Positions 26,049 to 34,873 of a stretch of 64,000 nucleotides of DNA are shown here, in pieces. Made by a program: the position numbers and the translations under genes. The notes beneath the pieces were generated by a model, which saw nothing but the letters and a program-made list of their open reading frames with translations, ran no database searches and was not told the origin of the DNA. The stretch is from CAIYYO01 sp049299895. Lineage in GTDB: Archaea; Altiarchaeota; Altiarchaeia; IMC4; QMZM01. Location of the stretch: NCBI GenBank assembly GCA_049299895.1, contig JBAQYF010000026.1, positions 158,052-222,051 of the forward strand. The letters run 5' to 3'. Position 1 is the stretch's first letter. Each line of letters begins with the position of its first letter.

Positions 26049-27160
26049 AAAGCATGCGGGATCTCCCGGGGAAAGTCGCGAAGGACGCCGCAAAGGTAGG
26101 GATGGAGGAAACGGAAGAGAACAGGTCCGCAAGCTTCTTTCACATGGACGAAGCGGCGCTGTTCTCAAAGGTCATGGAAGGCTACGGGGACAAGATAGAA
26201 CTCCTGGACATAAAAGAAGCCCTGAAAAAATACGACGGCCTCAAAGAGTATTACTGGAAACTCATAGACAAAAACAAGGACGAATACACGAAGAACGCGG
26301 ACGAAAAAATCATGGGCGGGTATTACATGAGGATACTCCCGGGCCAAAAAGTCGAAGTCCCCCTCCAGTCATGCATGTTCATATCAAAGCAGGGATTCAA
26401 GCAATACGTACACAACATAATCATCGCGGAAGAGGGAAGCGAAGCGCAGATAATATCCGGATGCGCGACTTCTGAAGGGACCGGCAGCGCGGAGCACGTC
26501 GGAGTCAGCGAGTTCTACGTAAAGAAAGGAGCAAAACTCACCTTCACGATGATACACAACTGGACGCCCGAAACGATAGTTAGGCCGAGAAGCGCAGCGG
26601 TCGTTGAAGACAACGCATCGTTCGTATCGAACTATGTCATACTCAAACCCGTAGCGGACCTGCAGACCTACCCAGTCGCATACTGCAAAGGGAAGGGCAG
26701 CGTCGCAAGATTCACAAGCCTCATGTACGCGCAAGGCAGTTCACGCATGGACGTCGGCAGCAGAGTGCTCCTGGAAGGGGAGAACAGCCGCGCAGAGATA
26801 ATATCCAGGGCGATAGCCAAAGACGCATCCACCATCATATCAAGGGGGGACCTGCGGAACGCGTCCCCGAAGGTGAAGGGACACCTGGAATGCCGCGGCC
26901 TGCTCCTGGGAAAAGATGCGATCATACACGCCATACCCGAACTCCTGGCAAAAGGAGAGGGATCGGACATGTCTCACGAGGCGGCGGTGGGCCGGATAGC
27001 GGAAAAGGAGATATTCTACCTGATGTCAAGGGGGCTTACAAAAGACGAAGCAACGGCGCTCATAATACGGGGATTCCTTGATACGTCCATACTCAATCTG
27101 CCCGCAGAGCTTGACAGGACAATAAAGGACATGACGGAAAAAGTCTCGGAAGGGCTCTAG
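26045..27160 (+). CDS. sufB: Fe-S cluster scaffold SufB (SufBD family)
   Basis: 371 residues from the ATG at 26045, which overlaps the sufC stop and follows a GGAGGGG site. The C-terminal beta-helix is recognisable in AKLTFTMIHNW, ARFTSLMYAQGSSRMDVGSRVLLEGENSRAEIISRAI and HLECRGLLLGKDAIIHAIPEL, ending with SHEAAVGRIAEKEIFYLMSRGLTKDEATALIIRGFL, the SufBD signature. It is shorter than bacterial SufB (about 470). With SufC it should build and transfer [4Fe-4S] clusters, needed by Ech, Por and TtuA. Confidence 0.94.
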   Translation: MKSMRDLPGKVAKDAAKVGMEETEENRSASFFHMDEAALFSKVMEGYGDKIELLDIKEALKKYDGLKEYYWKLIDKNKDEYTKNADEKIMGGYYMRILPGQKVEVPLQSCMFISKQGFKQYVHNIIIAEEGSEAQIISGCATSEGTGSAEHVGVSEFYVKKGAKLTFTMIHNWTPETIVRPRSAAVVEDNASFVSNYVILKPVADLQTYPVAYCKGKGSVARFTSLMYAQGSSRMDVGSRVLLEGENSRAEIISRAIAKDASTIISRGDLRNASPKVKGHLECRGLLLGKDAIIHAIPELLAKGEGSDMSHEAAVGRIAEKEIFYLMSRGLTKDEATALIIRGFLDTSILNLPAELDRTIKDMTEKVSEGL

Positions 27161-27188
27161 AACATCCGTATCATAAGAGGTAAAAAAA

Positions 27189-27710
27189 ATGGTTGCACTG
27201 TGGAGATGCCTGATATGCGGCGACCCCTACGTGGGAGAAGAGCCTCCGGCGAACTGTCCGTTCTGCGGAGCGCACAGAAGATACATAACCGAAGCAAAGA
27301 AAGCAGCCGTAAATTACGACCTGCAGTTGAACGAGACAGACAAGGCTAATGCGGAGCACGCGCTCGAGGTGGAGATCTCCAATGCATCGTTCTATTTCTG
27401 CGCTGCGGACAAAACAGACGACGCGGAAGGAAAGCTCCTGTTCAAGGCCCTGGGAAAAGTGGAGGCGGAGCATGCAGCAATCTGGAAGAAGGTATTGAAG
27501 CTCCCTGTTATCCCTCAGAAAAAAGAGGAATGCACGAACGCAAACAAAGAGAACCTCCAGGAATCTAACAGAAGAGAGACGAGGGCCATCGGTTTCTACA
27601 GGAAGGCTGCGGGCGAGGCGGCTAACCCCAGGATAAAACAGATATTCACGGCGCTCGCAGAAGTGGAAACGGATCATCTGCAGCTTTCAGAAGAGCGGCT
27701 CAAGAAATAA
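27189..27710 (+). CDS. Rubrerythrin with N-terminal rubredoxin-like domain
   Basis: 173 residues. An N-terminal zinc/iron ribbon (WRCLICGDPYVGEEPPANCPFCG, residues 5-27) precedes a four-helix diiron domain with ligands in EHALEVEISNASFY, EAEHAAIWKK, ESNRRETRAIGFY and EVETDHLQLSEE. The order is reversed relative to classic rubrerythrin, as in several anaerobic archaea. It reduces hydrogen peroxide. It closes the stress island, 28 bases after sufB, with an AGAGGTAAAAAAATG start context. Confidence 0.92.
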   Translation: MVALWRCLICGDPYVGEEPPANCPFCGAHRRYITEAKKAAVNYDLQLNETDKANAEHALEVEISNASFYFCAADKTDDAEGKLLFKALGKVEAEHAAIWKKVLKLPVIPQKKEECTNANKENLQESNRRETRAIGFYRKAAGEAANPRIKQIFTALAEVETDHLQLSEERLKK

Positions 27711-27717
27711 CCAAACG

Positions 27718-27780
27718 TTTCTCTTTTTCTTTTTTGCCTTGTAAATAGGGTCCGGGGGCGCGTGTTGCAACGACGCCCCC
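27718..27780 (+). terminator. T-run and GC-rich hairpin after the rubrerythrin gene
   Basis: A pyrimidine run (TTTCTCTTTTTCTTTTTTGCC, 27718-27738) follows the stop and is a probable archaeal terminator. Just beyond it GGGGGCG (27754-27760) pairs perfectly with CGCCCCC (27774-27780) around a 13-base loop that itself contains GTTGCAAC. The GC-rich patch stands out in an AT-rich gap. Confidence 0.5.
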
Positions 27781-27865
27781 GTCCCGTGGTGGGTGGTTTA
27801 TTCTAAATATAACGGATTGTAAAATATTAGAAGACAGAGATTAAAAAACAAAAATATTTTTTGAG

Positions 27866-28519
27866 ATGGCTCGGCCAAAAAAAAGAACGGAAAGCAAAAA
27901 TCTCGCGGAAAAGATAAGAGAACTGAAAAAAGGAGAGATACGCAAGACAGTAGATGAGCGGATAAAAGAGTTTGAGTCTTTCCGGAATAGGCCTGATGAC
28001 GACCTGTTCTCCGAATTGTGTTTCTGCATCACAACGGCCAACTGCGCTGCGGAAAGCTGCATCAGGATACAGCAGGCAGTCGGGACAGGATATTGCTCTC
28101 TTTCCAGGGAGAAACTCTCCGCCAGATTCAAAGAACTGGGCTACAGATTCCCGAACAAGAGGGCGGAATACATAACGGATGCAAGAAAGCACATCGGCGC
28201 GCTTGCGCAAAAGATCGGAGCCGGGACCGGCGAAGAGGAGCTGCGCGACTGGCTTGTGAAGAATGTGACGGGACTAGGCTACAAGGAGGCGAGCCATTTT
28301 CTCAGGAACGTCGGATACGGGAATCTTGCAATAATCGATTTCCACATCCTTGACATACTCGCAGCCAACGGTTTGATCGACGAACCGAAGACCCTGACAA
28401 AGAAGAGATACCTGGAAATAGAACAGGTATTAAGAGACCTTGCAGAAGAGACCGGCGTTTCGTTGTCCGAACTGGACTTGTATCTTTGGTATCTGGAGAC
28501 TGGAAAAGTGCTGAAATGA
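27866..28519 (+). CDS. ogg: 8-oxoguanine DNA glycosylase/lyase, archaeal Ogg2 type
   Basis: 217 residues of the HhH-GPD superfamily. It removes 8-oxoguanine and cleaves the strand. LFSELCFCITTANCAAESCIRI is the N-terminal conserved region; the helix-hairpin-helix VTGLGYKEASHFLRNVGY holds the catalytic Lys near residue 135, and AIIDFHILDIL has the catalytic Asp. There is no Fe-S cluster loop, which separates it from endonuclease III. The stop overlaps the DUF192 gene by four bases. Oxidative damage repair fits the neighbouring stress island. Confidence 0.93.
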   Translation: MARPKKRTESKNLAEKIRELKKGEIRKTVDERIKEFESFRNRPDDDLFSELCFCITTANCAAESCIRIQQAVGTGYCSLSREKLSARFKELGYRFPNKRAEYITDARKHIGALAQKIGAGTGEEELRDWLVKNVTGLGYKEASHFLRNVGYGNLAIIDFHILDILAANGLIDEPKTLTKKRYLEIEQVLRDLAEETGVSLSELDLYLWYLETGKVLK

Positions 28520-28959
28520 AAAAAACATTCGTTCTATTGGGGATCTTTCTCATCGTCGTATCGGGAGGATGCACGGATCAGAAAGAGAAAAATATACGCC
28601 AGGTCTGCCACAACGAAAAATGCTTTGACGTGGAGTTGGCGGAAACCGATGAACAGCGCCAGAGGGGATTGATGGGCAGGGAAAGCCTGGATGAAAACAA
28701 AGGCATGCTGTTTGTATACGAAGAAAACGGGATACATACTTTCTGGATGAAAGATACGCTCATACCTTTGGACATGATCTGGATAGACGGCGACGGGACC
28801 GTTGTTCGCATTATTGAAAACGCAGAGCCGTGTCCGAAGGAGTATTGCCCGTCCATTAACCCGAATAGAAAAGCAAGATATGTCCTCGAAATAAACGGGG
28901 GAGAAGCAAACAGAACGGGCCTCGCGGAAGGGAGCAGGCTCTCATTTGCTAAGGCTTAA
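28516..28959 (+). CDS. DUF192 family lipoprotein
   Basis: 147 residues from the ATG at 28516, which overlaps the ogg stop. The N-terminus MKKTFVLLGIFLIVVSGGC is a signal peptide ending in a lipobox-like GGC, so the protein is probably lipid-anchored outside the membrane. FDVELAETDEQRQRGLMGRESLDENKGMLFVYEENGIHTFWMKDTLIPLDMIWID is the DUF192 core. The family has no settled function. Confidence 0.9.
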   Translation: MKKTFVLLGIFLIVVSGGCTDQKEKNIRQVCHNEKCFDVELAETDEQRQRGLMGRESLDENKGMLFVYEENGIHTFWMKDTLIPLDMIWIDGDGTVVRIIENAEPCPKEYCPSINPNRKARYVLEINGGEANRTGLAEGSRLSFAKA

Positions 28960-29011
28960 TGCTTTTAGGCCGTTAATCGGTTATATTAACGGGGCTCGAT
29001 AAGTAGTAATC

Positions 29012-29653
29012 ATGAGAAAGACAGTATTAGTCGCCCTGGGATTGGTGCTTGTTTCCATCGCTTCAGGAATTTTGTTGTATCCTAAGATGCCTGAAAGGAT
29101 CGCATCCCACTGGAACGTGCAGGGCGAGGCCGACGGTTATGGTTCGAAGGCTTCGGGCGTTTTTCTTCTGCCGGCATTGTCCGCAATTCTCCTGTTTTTC
29201 TTCCTGATAATACCAAAGATAGATCCCCTTGGAAAGAACATCGAATCGTTCAGGAGATATTACGACGGGTTTGTTCTGTCGTTCACGGGATTCATGTCGT
29301 ATCTGTACCTGCTCACCATCCTCTGGAACCGGGGATTCCGCTTCGACATGTCGCAGGCGCTTTCTCCTGCTTTTGCCATGCTCTTCTATTACCTGGGCAT
29401 CCTGACGGAGAATGCGAAGAGGAACTGGTTCGTCGGGATCCGCACTCCCTGGACCATGAGCAGCGACGCCGTGTGGGACAAAACGCACATAATAGGGGGG
29501 AAACTGTTCAAGGCCGCGGGCGTAATAGCGCTGTTAGGCGTGCTGGTCCCGGGGTACTCGCTCTTTCTGGCTCTGGCGCCGGCGTTAGCTGCTGCCGCGT
29601 ACTCCGTTATATACTCTTACCGGGAATATTCCAGGCAAAATAAAAAGAAATAG
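29012..29653 (+). CDS. SdpI-like membrane protein (DUF1648)
   Basis: 213 residues with about six transmembrane helices. YPKMPERIASHWNVQGEADGYGSK (25-48) is the DUF1648 motif, and NAKRNWFVGIRTPWTMSSDAVWDKTHIIGGKLF (about 146-178) is the SdpI motif. Bacillus SdpI gives immunity to a killing toxin and is a signalling protein; in archaea the role is unknown. It stands alone on the plus strand, facing the 419-frame surface protein gene. Confidence 0.9.
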   Translation: MRKTVLVALGLVLVSIASGILLYPKMPERIASHWNVQGEADGYGSKASGVFLLPALSAILLFFFLIIPKIDPLGKNIESFRRYYDGFVLSFTGFMSYLYLLTILWNRGFRFDMSQALSPAFAMLFYYLGILTENAKRNWFVGIRTPWTMSSDAVWDKTHIIGGKLFKAAGVIALLGVLVPGYSLFLALAPALAAAAYSVIYSYREYSRQNKKK

Positions 29654-29675
29654 AATAAAAGGAAATATAAAAAAA

Positions 29676-30905
29676 TCAGGATATCATCGTTCTCAAGGTT
29701 TTTTCAGCCCATGCGGATTTTCCGGACTTGTCCGTGCAGTTCACATTCCACCGGTAGCTTCCTTTTTCGATGACTGGTATGTCCAGGTAGGCTACTGTGC
29801 CGTTGACGACTGCCTGCGTATTATATTCGCGCCAACCGCCCGAGAGGTCTGTCCATAATTTGCAGTCCATTATGTCGGAATTGTCGTCCGTTACCGTGTA
29901 TGCATAGGTCAGCGCTTTCTCGGACGACGTGACCTCCGTGTAGCTGTCGACCATCTGCCGGGGGAAGCATGACAAGCCGTATGCGTCGTCGTATGTTATC
30001 TTTACGCCTACGTTGTTTTTTATCCCGGCCCCGCTTGAAACGCTTACGTTCAGATTGAGGCAGTACGTGTCCCCGGGGTATAGTTCTATTGTTCCGCCTG
30101 AATATCCAAAGAATTTGCAGGCCCAGCCATTGCAGTCGCTTGTTATCCTGACGTTTACTTTAACGCTTCCGTTGTTTGTTATCTTCCAGGGCAGGAGAAG
30201 CTGTTTTCCGCGGCTTACGGTTATGGAAGGCTTGTTTTTCACGTCTATTGAAGGGTTATTTACCACCTTCAGTTCATAGCTTTGTATGGGAACCCATCCC
30301 CCGGATTCCTGTATAGTGTCGACTACAGAGTAATTGCATATAGTACTTCTCCAGGAGCCTCCGAGCCAGGGACATGCATAATACGCAGGATTGTCGCAGT
30401 ATGCGTGTATCATGTCTATGTAGACTATGTAGTTCCCGGGCGAATCGAACGTGTATATGTCGAAATTATCTTTTGAGGGATGATCCTCTAAAAGGGTTCC
30501 TATCGTTTTGGACCCTGCGCCCATCACGTCCCATCTCTCGACAGAGGAAACGGTTGCACTGTTCCCTGATATTCCTTTTCTTTCCCGGGTATCGGAGTTG
30601 TAGGTCCAGCCTATCAGGATCGGAAGGCGCGAGAATATGGTCGTATCCGAGCAGAGGAAGTTGAATTCCGATATATCGACTGCCGACATCTTGGTGCCTG
30701 AACAGATAAGGTATTTGCCCGAGTCTATCCTGTATCCTTTGTTGAAATCGATGTTGTACGAGGGCATGTTTGGAAGCATCGTGAGCACGTGGGTGCATTG
30801 ATCGGCAGGTCCCGCGGCATACGCTGACCCGGCATATAACAGGGAAAACAATGCGAAGATGATCGATATTTTTTTTGTTTGTTGTTCTGTTTTGTTTTCT
30901 TGCAT
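29676..30905 (-). CDS. Secreted surface protein with C-terminal Ig-like module
   Basis: 409 residues from the ATG at 30905, supported by GGAGG eight bases upstream and by the end of the preceding gene two bases away; a further upstream ATG overlaps that gene. A signal peptide (KKISIIFALFSLLYAGSAYAAG) is followed by a domain with scattered cysteines. About residue 225 onward is an Ig-like/CARDB-type domain (SIDVKNKPSITVSRGKQLLLPWKITNNGSVKVNV). The last 75 residues (DCKLWTDLSGGWREYN ... YRWNVNCTDKSGKSAWAE) recur at the end of the protein at 35447-38236. No transmembrane anchor is seen at the C-terminus. Confidence 0.75.
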   Translation of the reverse strand: MQENKTEQQTKKISIIFALFSLLYAGSAYAAGPADQCTHVLTMLPNMPSYNIDFNKGYRIDSGKYLICSGTKMSAVDISEFNFLCSDTTIFSRLPILIGWTYNSDTRERKGISGNSATVSSVERWDVMGAGSKTIGTLLEDHPSKDNFDIYTFDSPGNYIVYIDMIHAYCDNPAYYACPWLGGSWRSTICNYSVVDTIQESGGWVPIQSYELKVVNNPSIDVKNKPSITVSRGKQLLLPWKITNNGSVKVNVRITSDCNGWACKFFGYSGGTIELYPGDTYCLNLNVSVSSGAGIKNNVGVKITYDDAYGLSCFPRQMVDSYTEVTSSEKALTYAYTVTDDNSDIMDCKLWTDLSGGWREYNTQAVVNGTVAYLDIPVIEKGSYRWNVNCTDKSGKSAWAEKTLRTMIS

Positions 30906-30906
30906 T

Positions 30907-32823
30907 TTATAGGCCTCCTGTTTTGTTCTTCTCATATGCCTGTTTTTTCCCCGGCTTCTTTCTTACCAGGAAAAGCAGCACTCCGAATGTTATGAGCCCT
31001 ATTCCCGCGTAATAAATTATACCGTCTTTTGAGTATGATCCCGTTTCTTTATCGGTAGCGCATGCGTCCCCGTTGCAGGTCTTTCCGAATGGGCAGTCGC
31101 AGTCGATGCAGCAGTTTCCCGGGTTCTCCGATGCGCCGCAGACCCCGTTTCCGCACGTTTCGAGAGCTGGCTCTTTTATGCATATACCTCCGGCGCAGTT
31201 CCGTCCAGAGGGGCAGCCGCAGTCGATGCAGCACTTCCCGGATTCTTCCCCTATCTCGCATTTGCCGTCTCCGCATATCGCTTTTATTGCGCCCTGCGCG
31301 ACCGCCTTTTCCCTGGCGGTTATCCGTACTTTTTGGTTTGTCTGGCGGCCGTTCTCCAGATCGTTTATCCGGAGCATATACGTACCTATCGGCACCTTGT
31401 AGGATATCCTCTGACAGGGGTTAAGGGATTTGTTTTCTTCCTGTCCCAGCAGGTTTTCTTCGTCGTATGATAAGAGGAATGCAGAAGCGCCAGAACTTGC
31501 CGGGGCCCCGGATATGTCCTCAGAGCATATGTTAACGTCGAGTATCCCGTAATCATAGTTATACGCCCATTCGGCAACTATCTTTTTTCCGGTTGAGCCG
31601 GCCCGGTCTCTATGCATGTTGTAGCAGTATTCGTCGTAGACGGTTCCTTCATCTGATTCTATCTTCGCGCAGAGGGCGTATTCGTCCAGGTCTCTTTCCG
31701 CCGTGAATGCGAATGCCCGGATCAGGAGACCGCCGCCCGTATCTATCGAGATGTCTGGTATCGTTGTTTTGTTTGAGAATGCGATTCCTTCATTGTCTTT
31801 AAGGGATATTGAGACCACCGCGTTTTTCACGTGGGGATAATTGTAGTGGTCGGGCGAAGCCCCGATGAGCAGGGTGATGTTTCCTTCCTGGCCTTTTTTG
31901 TAGTATGAGGAGTCTATGGCCATCTTCCGGATCCTTGCGGTCTCGCCGTAGACTATTATCCTATTCCTGTAAAGGGATAGTGTTCTCATCTCGCTGTCTG
32001 TTAGTTCCAGCCGTATTGAATATGCTTCCGGGTTTTTCGGCGCGCTGAATTTTACGGCTATTTCCACTGAGGCTTTGGCTGCTATCTCCGGCACGGGATA
32101 TTCGGTCGCATAGAATACGTCTCCGCCCATGCATGAGGTGTCATCCCATTCGCATACTGTGACTTTGAGCTTTGCTTCTTTCAGGGAGGCGAGTGAATCG
32201 CTTTGTATCGATACGGTGCCGGTCACATAGCCGCTCTTGTTCACGCCCGCGCCGACCGGTCCTGCCACGCTTGCGAAAACGGTCGATGTCCTGGATATGT
32301 GTGCCCTGGGGAAGGTTCCTGTTCCTGTGACAAAGAAATTCTGATATTCAGGGGAGAGGAATATGTGCGGGATTCCTACAAGGGGCGTGCGGGGGGTCAG
32401 CAGATACGCTTCGAACCTGTAGTTCCCGGTTTTTATGTCGGATGGTATCTTGTATGAGAATTGCACGGTCTTCTGGGAGAGGGGCGCTAATGTTATGTTG
32501 CGTATTATTTCTTCATAGAGGACGTTGTCCAGGTCTGATTGCATGGAGGGGTAAACGTGCTTCTTGTCCCCGGACACTATTTCGATAACGATATACGCGT
32601 CCGGCACGGGGAATTCTTCCAGGTTCGCTGCGTTTATCTCTGCTTTTAGTACGTCTCCGGCGCCGTATGTTTCTTTATCCAGGGAAAAAGACAGGTCTCC
32701 TTTATGGAATATGTTCCCTCCAACGTAGTCGCCTGCGGTATTATCCGCGTTTCCCGGATATGCCGGTTGCAGGAGGATTAGCATAGCAATCAAAAAGATT
32801 ATACTTATCAGTTTATTTTTCAT
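30907..32823 (-). CDS. Membrane-anchored surface protein with Cys-rich repeats
   Basis: 638 residues. Signal peptide at 1-23 (KLISIIFLIAMLILLQPAYPGNA), then several Ig-like beta domains (SFSLDKETYGAGDVLKAEINAANLEEFPVPDAYIVIEI and similar). At about 525-605 lie two tandem Cys-rich units of the form CGDGKCEIGEESGKCCIDCGC and CGNGVCGASENPGNCCIDCDC. A transmembrane helix near 612-628 and a basic tail (RKKPGKKQAYEKNKTGG) anchor it to the membrane. The next gene follows after one base, so both are probably made together. Function at the cell surface is unknown. Confidence 0.78.
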   Translation of the reverse strand: MKNKLISIIFLIAMLILLQPAYPGNADNTAGDYVGGNIFHKGDLSFSLDKETYGAGDVLKAEINAANLEEFPVPDAYIVIEIVSGDKKHVYPSMQSDLDNVLYEEIIRNITLAPLSQKTVQFSYKIPSDIKTGNYRFEAYLLTPRTPLVGIPHIFLSPEYQNFFVTGTGTFPRAHISRTSTVFASVAGPVGAGVNKSGYVTGTVSIQSDSLASLKEAKLKVTVCEWDDTSCMGGDVFYATEYPVPEIAAKASVEIAVKFSAPKNPEAYSIRLELTDSEMRTLSLYRNRIIVYGETARIRKMAIDSSYYKKGQEGNITLLIGASPDHYNYPHVKNAVVSISLKDNEGIAFSNKTTIPDISIDTGGGLLIRAFAFTAERDLDEYALCAKIESDEGTVYDEYCYNMHRDRAGSTGKKIVAEWAYNYDYGILDVNICSEDISGAPASSGASAFLLSYDEENLLGQEENKSLNPCQRISYKVPIGTYMLRINDLENGRQTNQKVRITAREKAVAQGAIKAICGDGKCEIGEESGKCCIDCGCPSGRNCAGGICIKEPALETCGNGVCGASENPGNCCIDCDCPFGKTCNGDACATDKETGSYSKDGIIYYAGIGLITFGVLLFLVRKKPGKKQAYEKNKTGGL

Positions 32824-32975
32824 TTTATTAGGTGGTTTTGTTTTTTTGACTTGCCTAGAATAAAATTACGTTGGCCGGGCATAAATATGTCAGTCGGAAA
32901 AATTTATTTGCACATGCGGGCAGGGATATTTTTTAACCATTCATCTCCTATATATTATATTACTATCGGAAAAAG

Positions 32976-33560
32976 ATGACTTATCTGGGCGTGAAGTTCC
33001 GGGCGGTCCTGATGGACAAAAGTTTCCCAAGGGACAACGGATTAGACGAGCTTAAGTCCTGGTGCACTGAATTCTACAACCACGGGTTCACTCCGGAATA
33101 CGAAGGAGGCTCCGCCGGAAACCTCAGCTACAGGATAAAGGAAGGAGAGAACCAGTTTATAATAACCGGCGCAGGCATCGTTTCCAAGGCAAAGATACTG
33201 GATAATTCCCTGGTGCAGGTCAAGAGCTGCGACATAGAAAAAGAGATAGCGTATTATTACGGGACAAGAAAGCCTTCATCGGAGTCGCTGGTGCATTGCG
33301 CCATATACCATGCGAGGAAGGATGTGAACGCAATCTTCCACGGACATTCCGAGAAGATCCTTTCCTGCGCGGATAAACTCTCTATCGTCCAGACCAGGCA
33401 GCAGGAACCCGAAGGAACCGGAAAGCTGGCGAAGGCGGTTCTTGAAGTCCTTGGCAGCGGGAATTTCATCGTTATGAAAGAGCACGGGTTTATCTCAATG
33501 GGTAGAACCATGAAGGAAGCAGGCGAACAGGCAATAAAGATTCAGCAGAAGTGCATCTAG
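32976..33560 (+). CDS. Class II aldolase/adducin family protein
   Basis: 194 residues. EGGSAGNLSYRI (46-57) is the phosphate-binding loop, VHCAIYHARKDVNAIFHGHSEK (about 105-126) gives the two zinc histidines, and MKEHGFISMGRTMKEAGEQA the third. Relatives are L-fuculose-1-phosphate aldolase, ribulose-5-phosphate epimerase and methylthioribulose dehydratase; the substrate cannot be chosen. A TATA-like TATATATTATAT at 32950-32961 lies about 25 bases before the ATG, so the message is probably leaderless. Confidence 0.88.
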   Translation: MTYLGVKFRAVLMDKSFPRDNGLDELKSWCTEFYNHGFTPEYEGGSAGNLSYRIKEGENQFIITGAGIVSKAKILDNSLVQVKSCDIEKEIAYYYGTRKPSSESLVHCAIYHARKDVNAIFHGHSEKILSCADKLSIVQTRQQEPEGTGKLAKAVLEVLGSGNFIVMKEHGFISMGRTMKEAGEQAIKIQQKCI

Positions 33561-33752
33561 GTTTTGTCCGGGTTGCTTTTTTATTGTTTACTCCTTTTTT
33601 ATTCCGTGAGATTATTCTGAATATTTAAGTAATTGATATTTGATGAGAAAATAATCATAAAATGATAGTTAATGCACTAATAATGTCTTTTTTGTGATTA
33701 ATTATATTATTTTTCTATCATTTATTTATATTTGAATGATTATTTATTACTG
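33561..33752 (+). promoter_or_regulatory. AT-rich upstream region with inverted repeat
   Basis: 192 bases of very AT-rich DNA ahead of the pilin-like Cys-rich gene. AAATGATAG (33660-33668) is repeated inverted as CTATCATTT (33715-33723), 46 bases apart. T-runs near 33581-33602 probably end the aldolase transcript. No gene is seen. Confidence 0.35.
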
Positions 33753-34865
33753 ATGGATGTTAGAGGTTCAAGAAAGGCTCAAACAGCCATAGAATTCCTC
33801 ACAAACTACGGCTGGGTGATACTTGTCGGTGTGTCTTCGATAGTCATCCTTTCTCAGATGGGGGCTTTTCGTATGGGCTCATGCGAAAGAACCAGCCAGG
33901 GATTCTCTCAAATAATCCCTGTAGACTGGGTGGTTTCATCGAATACCTCTTCGATGGTCATTGTTCTGGAGAACTGGGCAGGAGACGGGCTTGAGATAAA
34001 AAAGGTATCCGCGGGCATTTCAGAGGCCCTGTGCAGCTTTGAAGGCAGCACCTTGATTGAGCCGGGAGCAAGAACGGTCTTTACGCTCAACTGCTCGGAA
34101 AATCTGAAAAACACGCGCTCTGCAGGCGAATGCTACACATCCAGCGTAGACCTGGAATACAGAAATGCACGCTCAGGGAATTCCGACAACAGCAAAGGAA
34201 AGCTTCGAGGCACAATCGAAGACTGCGGCGCACATTGCCTTATATTCAACGGGCAATCGTGCTCGGACGACTCGGGGTGTTATTCAAAAAACTGCAAGCA
34301 GGATTATGACGGCTCAGGCGGCTGGTGCGCTGCCTCGGACACCCAGTGCATGCATGACGACCAAGATTATAACAACGGAGCCAACCTATCCTGCTGCGAT
34401 GCCAACCAGAGGAGGTACTGCAACGCCGGATCATGGGTATGCGAAAGCTGCGGGATCAGCGGATGCAGGGGGGCATGCGGGGTAGGCATCAATGGTTGCG
34501 TTTGGACTGACAGCTACTGCTCGGACACATGCGGCGCAACGAATTATGACGTAGACAGCACGCAAACACGATGTGATTCATGCCTCGGCGCAGGGAACTA
34601 CGGCCTGGGAGGAGAAGTCGCCGCGTCTGACTGCTGCGGGGACGACGCAGGAGAAAACATGATAACAAGGCAGTGCACCAACGGATGCATTTCCGATGCC
34701 GGGGATAACGCATGTTGCGACCTGAACACTGACTGCGTTCACGACTCAACGTGTTACGCGAACGGCGTCTTTTCGCCCGCCAACGGGAACCTGCGATGCA
34801 GCTCCGGATACTGGATAGACGATCCGCCGAACGTAGAACTATTTGAACCGCCGGTTGTTTACTGA
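33753..34865 (+). CDS. Cys-rich protein with class III (pilin-like) signal peptide
   Basis: 370 residues from the ATG at 33753 (a TTG seven codons earlier is also open). The N-terminus GSRKAQTAIEFLTNYGWVILVGVSSIVILSQM is a class III signal: basic residues, a cleavage site, then a hydrophobic assembly helix as in archaellins and adhesion pilins. Residues 1-130 form the pilin-like head. From about 145 on there are about 40 cysteines in modules, including GAGNYGLGGEVAASDCCGDDAGEN near 278, which recurs twice in the protein at 35447-38236. It heads a run of three co-directional genes. A surface filament with a disulfide-rich tip is a reasonable inference. Confidence 0.75.
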   Translation: MDVRGSRKAQTAIEFLTNYGWVILVGVSSIVILSQMGAFRMGSCERTSQGFSQIIPVDWVVSSNTSSMVIVLENWAGDGLEIKKVSAGISEALCSFEGSTLIEPGARTVFTLNCSENLKNTRSAGECYTSSVDLEYRNARSGNSDNSKGKLRGTIEDCGAHCLIFNGQSCSDDSGCYSKNCKQDYDGSGGWCAASDTQCMHDDQDYNNGANLSCCDANQRRYCNAGSWVCESCGISGCRGACGVGINGCVWTDSYCSDTCGATNYDVDSTQTRCDSCLGAGNYGLGGEVAASDCCGDDAGENMITRQCTNGCISDAGDNACCDLNTDCVHDSTCYANGVFSPANGNLRCSSGYWIDDPPNVELFEPPVVY

Positions 34866-34873
34866 AGAATAGG

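Noticed and set aside
29012..29653. SdpI homolog as part of a toxin-immunity pair
   Set aside because: No toxin-like or processing gene lies beside it; the SdpI family is widespread without toxins.
33660..33723. Integration or attachment site from AAATGATAG and CTATCATTT
   Set aside because: The repeats are short, inverted and in extremely AT-rich DNA where such matches are likely by chance; no integrase is present.
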